Origin: CAZMZF01 sp964570765 | GTDB taxonomy: Bacteria; Zixibacteria; MSB-5A5; RBG-16-43-9 | Assembly: GCA_964570765.1 (NCBI GenBank) | Contig: CAZMZF010000005.1 | Span: 57,888-121,887, forward strand | Direction: 5' to 3' | Length of the DNA: 64,000 bases | Made by a program: the position numbers and the translations under genes | Shown: piece after piece, positions 58,469 to 64,000 of the stretch | How the letters are laid out: the number at the start of each line of letters is the position of its first letter | Position numbering within the stretch: the stretch's first letter is position 1 | The notes under the pieces: generated by a model | What the model was told of the DNA's origin: nothing | Databases searched by the model: none | The model's input: only the letters and a program-made list of their open reading frames with translations

Positions 58469-59862
58469 GCTTAAGGCTGTTTAATACCCTGACCCGTCAA
58501 AAAGAGGAATTTGTACCGATAGAACCCGGTAAAGTTAAAATGTACTCATGCGGACCTACGGTCTATGATTTCGCTCATATCGGCAATTTCAGGGCTTATG
58601 TTGTGGCTGATTTAGTAAAAAGGTATTTAAAATATAAAGGGTATGAGGTCAAACAGGTGGTTAATCTGACAGACGTGGATGACAGGACGATTAAAGGTTC
58701 TCAAGAAAAACAATTCCCTTTAAACGAATATACCAAAAGGTATAAGGAAGCTTACTTCCAGGATGTTAAAAGTATGAATATAGAGATGGCTGATATCTAT
58801 TCGGAAGCTACTGCCCATATAAAGGAGATGGTTGAGCTGGTAAAAAAGCTTATAGAAAAAGGACATGCCTATCAGCTTGCAGGTTCGATTTATTATAAAA
58901 TCTCCACGTTTAAAGATTATGGAAAGCTCTCCAAGATGAAGAGGGAGGATTTGAAAACTGGCGTCAGAATAAGTAAGGATACGTACGAAAAAGAAGAGGT
59001 AGGGGATTTTGCTTTATGGAAGGCCTGGGATGAAAAGGATGGAGAGGTCTTTTGGGAAACAGAAATTGGCAAAGGTCGTCCGGGCTGGCATATCGAGTGC
59101 TCAACAATGAGCATGAAATACTTAGGGAAACATTTTGATATTCACACCGGCGGAGTGGACCTGATTTTCCCTCATCATGAGAATGAAATAGCCCAGAGCG
59201 AAGGGGTTACTGGTGAGAAATTTGTAAATTACTGGATACATAATGAACATCTCTTGGTCGAAGGCAGGAAGATGTCAAAATCGTTAGGGAATTTCTATAT
59301 CTTAAGGGATCTTCTGGAAAAAGGATATAATCCTATGGCCATTCGCTATCTGCTTATAGCTACTTATTATCGCCAGCAGTTGAATTTCACATTCGAAGGA
59401 TTGGACGGAGCCAGAAATGCTCTGCAGAGGTTGTTCGATTTTATAGATAGGCTCAAAGATGTAAAGAGCCAGAAAAGTCATCCAGAGGTCGCTGAGATTT
59501 TAGAAGAAGCTCAGAAAGGGTTTAAAGAGGCGATGGATGATGATTTGAATGTTTCTGCTGCCTTAGGGAAAATCTTCGATCTGGTTAAGGAAATCAACAA
59601 GTTCATAGATGAGGGTGATTTTTCCAGCCAAGACGCAGAAAAAACATTAGCTTTAATAGAGAGATTTGATTCGGTCTTAGGAATTTTAAAAAGGGAAGAG
59701 ATTACCTTAGACGAAAAAGTTGTAGAGCTGATTCAGAAAAGAAACCAGGCCCGTAAAGATAAAAAATGGGAAGAGGCAGATAAAATCAGAAAAGAGATAG
59801 AAGCTTTAGGGATTATCCTTGAGGATACGCCTGAAGGGACAAAGTGGAAAAAGAGAACCTGA
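58465..59862 (+). CDS. cysS: Cysteinyl-tRNA synthetase
   Basis: 465 residues. Class I synthetase motifs H-I-G-N-F-R near residue 37 (HIGH) and K-M-S-K-S-L-G-N near 270 (KMSKS). Zinc ligands: C-G-P-T-V-Y near 28, the cysteine in H-I-E-C-S-T-M near 213 and H-H-E-N-E near 238. ATG at 58465 overlaps the preceding gene. It provides Cys-tRNA; cysE and cysK further right supply cysteine. Confidence 0.96.
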   Translation: MSLRLFNTLTRQKEEFVPIEPGKVKMYSCGPTVYDFAHIGNFRAYVVADLVKRYLKYKGYEVKQVVNLTDVDDRTIKGSQEKQFPLNEYTKRYKEAYFQDVKSMNIEMADIYSEATAHIKEMVELVKKLIEKGHAYQLAGSIYYKISTFKDYGKLSKMKREDLKTGVRISKDTYEKEEVGDFALWKAWDEKDGEVFWETEIGKGRPGWHIECSTMSMKYLGKHFDIHTGGVDLIFPHHENEIAQSEGVTGEKFVNYWIHNEHLLVEGRKMSKSLGNFYILRDLLEKGYNPMAIRYLLIATYYRQQLNFTFEGLDGARNALQRLFDFIDRLKDVKSQKSHPEVAEILEEAQKGFKEAMDDDLNVSAALGKIFDLVKEINKFIDEGDFSSQDAEKTLALIERFDSVLGILKREEITLDEKVVELIQKRNQARKDKKWEEADKIRKEIEALGIILEDTPEGTKWKKRT

Positions 59863-59901
59863 AAAGAGAAAGAGAGTAGTCAAACTTTTCCACCACTTGA
59901 C

Positions 59902-59929
59902 TTGCCAGGTCAGGGGACCTGGCAAGCAC
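59902..59929 (+). repeat. REP-like palindrome between cysS and the ferredoxin-like gene
   Basis: TTGCCAGGTC-AGGG-GACCTGGCAAGCAC, identical in core to the copy at 49714. It provides a false TTG start for the next gene. Confidence 0.85.
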
Positions 59930-59964
59930 TGGGATTGGATTCCAACTTAATCAAGGAGAAATAT

Positions 59965-60777
59965 ATGTGTGAGTTCTGTATTCAACATGGCGAGGGGAAG
60001 AAGTGGTATCTTTTGATGAGAAACTATTCTGAGGAGCTATTTCGTCAGAATAAGAGTGATGAGTTTATGCAGGATTTCCTGGGTAATTTCGAAGAGAAAA
60101 CGACGAAGAGTCTATCCAAGATAGAATCTCTTCAAAAGGCTCCGACTTTAGTTCGGAGATTTATGAAGAATATGATAGTTAGAAAACAGAAGAAGATCCA
60201 TTATGGGCAGGTTGTCCCTATAGAAGATATAGAGAAGATAATCGAGATGGTTAAGGTAGTGGTTAGGCTTCCCTGTGTCTGCAGAAAACTGACTTTAGGC
60301 AAAGAAGTAAGATATTGCTTCGGTGTAGGAGCAGTAAATCACGCCACTCTTAAGGATTTTCCAGATTTTACTGGTGAGTTTGAGGTACTGAGAGATAACC
60401 AGGCTAAAAAAATATTCAGAGAATTTGATGAAAAAGGGCTGGTTCATTCGGTCTGGACTTTCAAAACCCCATATATCGGAGGTATTTGCAATTGTGACCA
60501 GGACTGCTTAGCCTATAAGATGAATTTTAATTACGATGTTCCAATCTTTTTCAAAGCTGAGTATGTTGGTGTTACAGATTGGGATAAGTGCAGTGGCTGC
60601 AAGGAATGTAAAAAGTTCTGTCAGTACGGGGCTATACTTTTCTCTGCTTATAATGACAAATGCAGTATAGACCCTCAAAGATGCTACGGCTGTGGAATTT
60701 GTAGAGCGGTTTGCCCCAATGAAGCCATCAGTTTAGCTGAAAGGGATGAATTCAAAATTTTCGCTAAAGCAGGGTAA
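59965..60777 (+). CDS. 4Fe-4S ferredoxin-like cysteine-rich protein
   Basis: 270 residues from the ATG at 59965, which follows AAGGAG. An N-terminal C-E-F-C-I-Q-H-G-E-G-K-K-W motif and a middle C-V-C-R-K-L...Y-C-F-G group precede a C-terminal bacterial-type ferredoxin domain with two clusters: C-S-G-C-K-E-C-K-K-F-C near residue 210 and C-Y-G-C-G-I-C-R-A-V-C-P near 243. A further I-C-N-C-D-Q-D-C segment near 173 could bind another metal. The architecture recurs in anaerobes, but I know no proven function; redox role inferred. Confidence 0.82.
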   Translation: MCEFCIQHGEGKKWYLLMRNYSEELFRQNKSDEFMQDFLGNFEEKTTKSLSKIESLQKAPTLVRRFMKNMIVRKQKKIHYGQVVPIEDIEKIIEMVKVVVRLPCVCRKLTLGKEVRYCFGVGAVNHATLKDFPDFTGEFEVLRDNQAKKIFREFDEKGLVHSVWTFKTPYIGGICNCDQDCLAYKMNFNYDVPIFFKAEYVGVTDWDKCSGCKECKKFCQYGAILFSAYNDKCSIDPQRCYGCGICRAVCPNEAISLAERDEFKIFAKAG

Positions 60778-60883
60778 ATGCTCTTAAAAGCTTTAAATAA
60801 ATTGTATTGACAACAAAAATTTTTCGTATAGATTTTGGCTTTGCTCTTTGAAAAATTATAATTAAAATAATAAAAGAAATTTC

Positions 60884-60955
60884 GCCGATGTAGCTCAATG
60901 GTAGAGCAACTGATTTGTAATCAGTTGGTTGGAGGTTCGATCCCTCTCATCGGCT
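60884..60955 (+). tRNA. tRNA-Thr (anticodon TGT)
   Basis: 72 bases. Acceptor GCCGATG/CATCGGC, anticodon stem ACTGA/TCAGT with TGT at 60916-60918, T-arm with GTTCGATCC. CCA not encoded. A TTGACA at 60807 upstream may be its promoter. First tRNA of the tuf-linked cluster. Confidence 0.95.
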
Positions 60956-61034
60956 GGGAATACAGTTTGGAGTTTGTTAGTTTGTTCGTTGGTCTGAATG
61001 ATCTTCAAACTCCAAACAAACAAACGAACAAACT
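60956..61034 (+). repeat. Palindromic spacer repeat following tRNA-Thr
   Basis: Begins GGGAATACAGTTTGGAG right at the tRNA end and contains arms of GTTTGTTAGTTTGTTCG and its complement around a short loop. Related sequences follow tRNA-Gly (61115-61160) and tRNA-Tyr (61882-61962). Confidence 0.8.
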
Positions 61035-61040
61035 TTCTTC

Positions 61041-61114
61041 GCGGGAGTAACTCAGTTGGCTAGAGTCACAGCCTTCCAAGCTGTTGGTCGCGGGTTCGAA
61101 TCCCGTCTCCCGCT
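61041..61114 (+). tRNA. tRNA-Gly (anticodon TCC)
   Basis: 74 bases. Acceptor GCGGGAG/CTCCCGC, anticodon stem ACAGC/GCTGT with TCC at 61075-61077, T-arm GCGGG-TTCGAAT-CCCGT. CCA not encoded. Confidence 0.95.
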
Positions 61115-61160
61115 GGGAATACAGTTTGGAGTTTATTCGTTTGTAAGTTTGTTAGTTTAT
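61115..61160 (+). repeat. Spacer repeat following tRNA-Gly
   Basis: GGGAATACAGTTTGGAG, then GTTTGTAAGTTTGTTAG words; only one arm of the palindrome seen after tRNA-Thr is kept. Confidence 0.75.
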
Positions 61161-61172
61161 ACGAGAAACTCG

Positions 61173-61367
61173 ATGTTTTATGTTTATATTCTAAAAAGCC
61201 AGAAGGATGGGAATCTTTACATTGGTCAAACTTCAAACCTTGATCAGAGGTTACAGTATCACAATTCTGGAAGGATTAAGTCAACAAAAAAACGAGTACC
61301 TCTTGAGTTGATTTATGTGGAGAAATTTCCAACCAGAGGGGAAGCGATGAGAGGGGAGAAGGTTTAG
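61173..61367 (+). CDS. GIY-YIG nuclease-like protein, C-terminally shortened
   Basis: 64 residues from the ATG at 61173. F-Y-V-Y-I-L-K-S...L-Y-I-G-Q-T-S-N-L-D-Q-R is the GIY-YIG core of the short UvrC-N-like (YhbQ-type) family; K-S-T-K-K-R-V-P-L-E-L-I-Y-V-E follows. The protein stops at R-G-E-A-M-R-G-E-K-V where relatives continue for about 20 residues, so it is truncated and may be inactive. It is inserted between two tRNA genes. Confidence 0.8.
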   Translation: MFYVYILKSQKDGNLYIGQTSNLDQRLQYHNSGRIKSTKKRVPLELIYVEKFPTRGEAMRGEKV

Positions 61368-61378
61368 GAGTTTAAGAG

Positions 61379-61756
61379 TTGGAAAAAGAAGAAAAAGATT
61401 TTGGATTCAGGAAATTAATTGTCTGGCAAAAGGCTGTCGAGTTAGCAGATAATGTCTATAAGGTTTCAGAGAAGTTACCAAAAAGAGAGTCGAACATACT
61501 CATACCTCAGCTTTTTCGAGCAATTAATTCTATTCCGGCTAATATCGCAGAAGGAAGTTTCCAACAGTCAAAAAAGGAATTTATGCAATTCCTATTTATA
61601 GCCAAAGGGTCTTTAGCTGAGGCTATTACCTATTTTGAATTAGCTTATCGACAAAAATATTTTGATAAAAGCAATTATGATATCTTAATGAATCAAAGTA
61701 AGGAGGTGCTAACTTTACGGGTAGCCCTTATAAATTCATTCCGTAAAGTAGATTGA
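61379..61756 (+). CDS. Four-helix bundle protein (23S rRNA IVS-type)
   Basis: 125 residues. F-R-K-L-I-V-W-Q-K-A-V-E-L-A near residue 10 and N-I-A-E-G-S near 57 are the hallmarks of the four-helix bundle family often encoded in 23S rRNA intervening sequences but also widely chromosomal in FCB bacteria. TTG at 61379 follows the GIY-YIG stop by 11 bases. Function unknown; nucleic-acid association is suspected. Confidence 0.88.
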   Translation: MEKEEKDFGFRKLIVWQKAVELADNVYKVSEKLPKRESNILIPQLFRAINSIPANIAEGSFQQSKKEFMQFLFIAKGSLAEAITYFELAYRQKYFDKSNYDILMNQSKEVLTLRVALINSFRKVD

Positions 61757-61798
61757 GGGTATAAACTTTTAAACTTATAAACACCTAAACTGCTTTTT

Positions 61799-61881
61799 GG
61801 AGAGGTTCCCGAGTGGCCAAAGGGAACAGACTGTAAATCTGTCGGCTATCGCCTTCGGAGGTTCGAATCCTCCCCTCTCCA
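61799..61881 (+). tRNA. tRNA-Tyr (anticodon GTA)
   Basis: 83-base class II tRNA. Acceptor GGAGAGG/CCTCTCC, anticodon stem ACAGA/TCTGT with GTA at 61833-61835, long variable arm, T-arm GGAGG-TTCGAAT-CCTCC. Discriminator A; CCA not encoded. Its G34 is a target for queuosine, whose last-step genes are in this window. Confidence 0.95.
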
Positions 61882-61962
61882 GGAAATACAGTTGGAAGTT
61901 TGTTAGTTTGTAAGTTTGTTCGAAAGTCTTCAAACTCAAAACAGTCAAACGAACAAACTCTC
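61882..61962 (+). repeat. Palindromic spacer repeat following tRNA-Tyr
   Basis: GGAAATACAGTTGGAAG, GTTTGTTAGTTTGTAAG words, then the complementary CTTCAAACTC...CAAACGAACAAAC arm. Same family as after tRNA-Thr. Confidence 0.8.
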
Positions 61963-62066
61963 ATTCCCCTGTTAAGATTTTGAACAATCTGGCGATAATA
62001 TATTGTAATTCCATCAAAAGCAAAAACTTAACTGAAAAGTATTGTTATCTTAAAAGGTAAGATTTT

Positions 62067-62981
62067 GTGATTTATAATAATATCCTGGAGACTATTGGAC
62101 GGACTCCGTTAGTTAAAATCAATAAGCTTACCAGTCCTGAAGATGCGACTCTATTAGCTAAATTAGAGTTTTTTAACCCGGCTGGCTCGGTAAAGGATCG
62201 GATCGGGCTTTCTATGATTGAAGACGCTGAAAAGAAGGGTAAGTTAAAACCTGAAATGACTATCGTAGAGCCCACGTCCGGGAATACCGGAATTGCTTTA
62301 GCGATGGTATCAGCAGTTAAAGGATATAAATGTATCTTGACTATGCCTGAGACGATGAGTCTGGAAAGAAGGGCTTTATTGAAATTCTTAGGGGCAGAGT
62401 TAGTGTTGACGGATGGGGCTTTAGGAATGAAGGGAGCAGTAGAGAAAGCCAGAGAGTTGTCTGAAAAAGAGGGGTATTTTCAGCCACAACAATTTAATAA
62501 TCCAGCTAATCCAGAAGTCCATAGAAAAACTACTGCTAAGGAAATAATAGATGACTTAGGAGATTTAAAATTAGATTATTTTGTAGCAGGAGTCGGTACC
62601 GGAGGTACTATCACCGGAACAGGTGATATTTTGAAAAAGAGATCTGGCTGTAAAAATATTGCAGTTGAGCCGGAGGATTCTCCAGTTCTTTCAGGGGGTA
62701 AACCAGGCAAACATAAAATTCAGGGGATTGGTGCTGGTTTTGTTCCTAAAATCTATAACCCACAGAATGTGGATGAAATAATCTGTGTCTCGAATGAAGA
62801 TGCTATTTCTACCTCAAAAAGATTAGCTAAGGAGGAAGGGATTTTAGCCGGTATATCCTCAGGGGCAAATCTATTTGCCGCTCTCACAGTAGCTAAAAGA
62901 GCTGGAAAGGGTAAACTTGTGGTTGTGATTATACCTGACTTGGCAGAAAGATATTTGAGCACGGATCTTTTCAAGGAATAA
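62067..62981 (+). CDS. cysK: Cysteine synthase A
   Basis: PLP-dependent O-acetylserine sulfhydrylase, 304 residues. The PLP lysine is in N-P-A-G-S-V-K-D-R near residue 42, the substrate loop is P-T-S-G-N-T-G near 68, and G-V-G-T-G-G-T-I-T-G is near 174. The start is GTG at 62067. It forms a cysK-cysE pair making cysteine from serine and sulfide; in many species the two proteins bind each other, although this CysE lacks an obvious C-terminal isoleucine extension match beyond R-T-K-I. Confidence 0.95.
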   Translation: MIYNNILETIGRTPLVKINKLTSPEDATLLAKLEFFNPAGSVKDRIGLSMIEDAEKKGKLKPEMTIVEPTSGNTGIALAMVSAVKGYKCILTMPETMSLERRALLKFLGAELVLTDGALGMKGAVEKARELSEKEGYFQPQQFNNPANPEVHRKTTAKEIIDDLGDLKLDYFVAGVGTGGTITGTGDILKKRSGCKNIAVEPEDSPVLSGGKPGKHKIQGIGAGFVPKIYNPQNVDEIICVSNEDAISTSKRLAKEEGILAGISSGANLFAALTVAKRAGKGKLVVVIIPDLAERYLSTDLFKE

Positions 62982-63021
62982 ATATAGTTTAGTTCAACTA
63001 ACTTATTTACGAGGGGATTCT

Positions 63022-63570
63022 ATGATCTCAATACTTGAGGATGTAAAAGCAATATATCGAAATGATCCTGCAGTTAGGAATATTGAATTTTTACTTTATC
63101 CAGGATGGCATGCGATTTTAATTCATAGATTCTGTCATTTGCTCTGGAAACTTAAAATCCCCTTTTTCCCCAGGTTGATCTCACAGATCTCTCGTTTCCT
63201 GACCGGTGTAGAAATTCATCCAGGGTCAAAAATTGGTAAAGGATTTTTTATCGATCATGGAATGGGAGTAGTCATAGGCGAGACCTCTGAGATCGGTGAT
63301 AACTGTGTGATGTTTCATAATGTCACTTTAGGTGGAACTGGAAAGCATAAAGGTAAGAGACATCCAACCCTGGGACATAATGTGACAATTGGAACCGGAG
63401 CGATTATTCTGGGTCCGGTCAAGGTGGGGAATAATGTGAAAATAGGGGCAAACACTTTTATATTTATGCACGATATACCTGATAATGCCACTGTGGTTGG
63501 TAGCCCGGGTAGAATAGTAAAGCTAAATGGTGATAAGGTAGATATTAGTCTCCCACGTACGAAAATTTAA
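63022..63570 (+). CDS. cysE: Serine O-acetyltransferase
   Basis: 182 residues, the short EpsC-like form. The hexapeptide left-handed beta-helix is visible from G-V-E-I-H-P-G-S-K-I-G near residue 65 to G-N-N-V-K-I-G-A-N near 140, with the catalytic D-H-G-M-G-V-V-I-G-E-T near 80 and H-N-V-T-L-G-G-T-G near 100. The C-terminus ends in isoleucine (R-T-K-I), as needed to dock in the CysK active site. The ATG follows ACGAGGGG. It lies 40 bases after cysK. Confidence 0.95.
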   Translation: MISILEDVKAIYRNDPAVRNIEFLLYPGWHAILIHRFCHLLWKLKIPFFPRLISQISRFLTGVEIHPGSKIGKGFFIDHGMGVVIGETSEIGDNCVMFHNVTLGGTGKHKGKRHPTLGHNVTIGTGAIILGPVKVGNNVKIGANTFIFMHDIPDNATVVGSPGRIVKLNGDKVDISLPRTKI

Positions 63571-63580
63571 TATTTTTTGC

Positions 63581-63608
63581 TTGACAAAAAAAATAGTGAT
63601 ATTATATT
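63581..63608 (+). promoter_or_regulatory. Candidate promoter of tRNA-Thr/tuf (distal)
   Basis: TTGACA at 63581-63586, a 16-base spacer and TATATT at 63603-63608, just behind the cysE stop. It is one of two tandem candidates. Confidence 0.6.
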
Positions 63609-63650
63609 TTAAATTTGTCGTATAAGCAGTTGAGTGTTTTTCAAATTTTT

Positions 63651-63680
63651 TTGACACGCAACTGAGTGAAAAGGTTTATT
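63651..63680 (+). promoter_or_regulatory. Candidate promoter of tRNA-Thr/tuf (proximal)
   Basis: TTGACA at 63651-63656, an 18-base spacer and TTTATT at 63675-63680. Tandem promoters would fit high expression of EF-Tu. Confidence 0.4.
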
Positions 63681-63768
63681 TGTTTTTTTTAAATTAAGAC
63701 TTTAGCGACTGGTTAAAATTATAAACTAAATCAGATAGAAGAGGCAGATGAATTAGAACATTTTTTTA

Positions 63769-63841
63769 GCCCATGTAGCTCAGTTGGTAGAGCACATCCT
63801 TGGTAAGGATGAGGTCACCAGTTCAATCCTGGTCGTGGGCT
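63769..63841 (+). tRNA. tRNA-Thr (anticodon GGT)
   Basis: 73 bases. Acceptor GCCCATG/CGTGGGC (one G-T pair), anticodon stem CATCC/GGATG with GGT at 63802-63804, T-arm with GTTCAATCC. CCA not encoded. It directly precedes tuf, as thrT precedes tufB in enterobacteria. Confidence 0.95.
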
Positions 63842-63930
63842 TTGTTAGGATGTTCTAAAGTTTTTAGGAAAAAAAGACAAAAGAATAAATAGCGGAAAAA
63901 AGAAAACAAAAAGTTTGGAGGTAAAGTAAG

Positions 63931-64000
63931 ATGGCCAAGGCTAAGTTTGTGCGGACCAAGCCGCATGTAAACGTTGGGACGATAGGGCATGTAGATCATG
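63931..64000 (+). CDS. tuf: Elongation factor Tu (5' end only)
   Basis: The first 23 residues are visible and read on past the window: K-P-H-V-N-V-G-T-I-G-H-V-D-H is the start of the EF-Tu G domain. The ribosome site TTGGAGG lies ten bases upstream of the ATG. Cotranscription with the tRNA-Thr (GGT) gene just before it is likely. Confidence 0.93.
   Translation, partial: MAKAKFVRTKPHVNVGTIGHVDH

Noticed and set aside
61056..61172. Upstream extension of the GIY-YIG frame
   Set aside because: It overlaps the tRNA-Gly gene and the following repeat; ATG 61173 starts the conserved domain.

Overview
The window (64 kb, A+T-rich apart from one island) is a bacterial chromosome segment from a diderm with a housekeeping-rich, almost entirely plus-strand layout. 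Pointers to a Gram-negative envelope are an MlaE/MlaF lipid-transport pair, lipobox proteins, a small beta-barrel-like secreted protein and a PEGA lipoprotein. A secreted beta-helix protein ends in a two-repeat dockerin of the G-D-x-N-G-D-G-K-V-x-L-x-D-V type, which is common in uncultured FCB-group lineages such as Zixibacteria and its relatives. I therefore infer an uncultured FCB-type anaerobe or microaerobe (flavodiiron protein, ferredoxin-like protein, QueH). The phylum call is tentative because no rRNA is present. TTG starts are frequent, and none of the five tRNA genes encodes its CCA end.

Layout: 1-4.4 kb, a truncated membrane protein and two tandem type I glutamine synthetases. 4.7-7.3 kb, a small unknown gene, a flavodiiron protein and a RAYT (REP-associated tyrosine transposase) surrounded by palindromes. 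7.3-10.5 kb, purN-purC-purH. 10.8-16.3 kb, smg-like, coaBC, family 4 UDG, dnaB, mlaE and mlaF. 16.4-17.4 kb, the only convincing minus-strand block: a C-protein-like XRE regulator and an unknown 258-residue protein. 17.5-26.1 kb, radA, a flavin reductase, tgt, yajC, def, fmt, a DUF116 protein and rng. 26.4-32.7 kb, the dockerin-bearing beta-helix protein, tRNA-Leu and a secreted M3 peptidase. 33.1-35.5 kb, a G+C-richer island with a clostripain-like lipoprotein and small membrane proteins. 35.9-37 kb, a lipoprotein, an IS3 remnant and a broken dockerin fragment. 37.1-45.3 kb, a Ski2-like helicase, an EF-G paralogue and envelope proteins. 45.6-51.7 kb, yebC-ruvCAB-queH-DUF2905-queA-ispD. 51.7-55.4 kb, a single-chain restriction-modification enzyme plus an unknown gene, inserted between ispD and ispF. 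55.5-60.8 kb, ispF, dedA-like, ddl, a HAD hydrolase, cysS and a ferredoxin-like protein. 60.9-64 kb, tRNA-Thr, -Gly, -Tyr and -Thr leading into tuf, with cysK, cysE and two small genes inserted between them.

The most striking property is the density and variety of short palindromic repeats. (i) A REP-like family with a GTGC or GTGT tag beside an imperfect stem occurs near and far from a RAYT gene, which probably mobilises it. (ii) A GGATCC-centred element lies between genes and also inside the reading frames of fmt and the helicase, read in different frames, like Rickettsia palindromic elements. (iii) G/C-rich hairpins of the GTAGGGG...CCCCTAC type occur, one of them also inside the helicase. 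(iv) Word-like A-rich degenerate repeats fill several spacers. Other notable points are the expanded ancestral tRNA-tufB cluster, the duplicated ispF 5' end next to the restriction-modification cassette, and the direct repeat in the foreign island.
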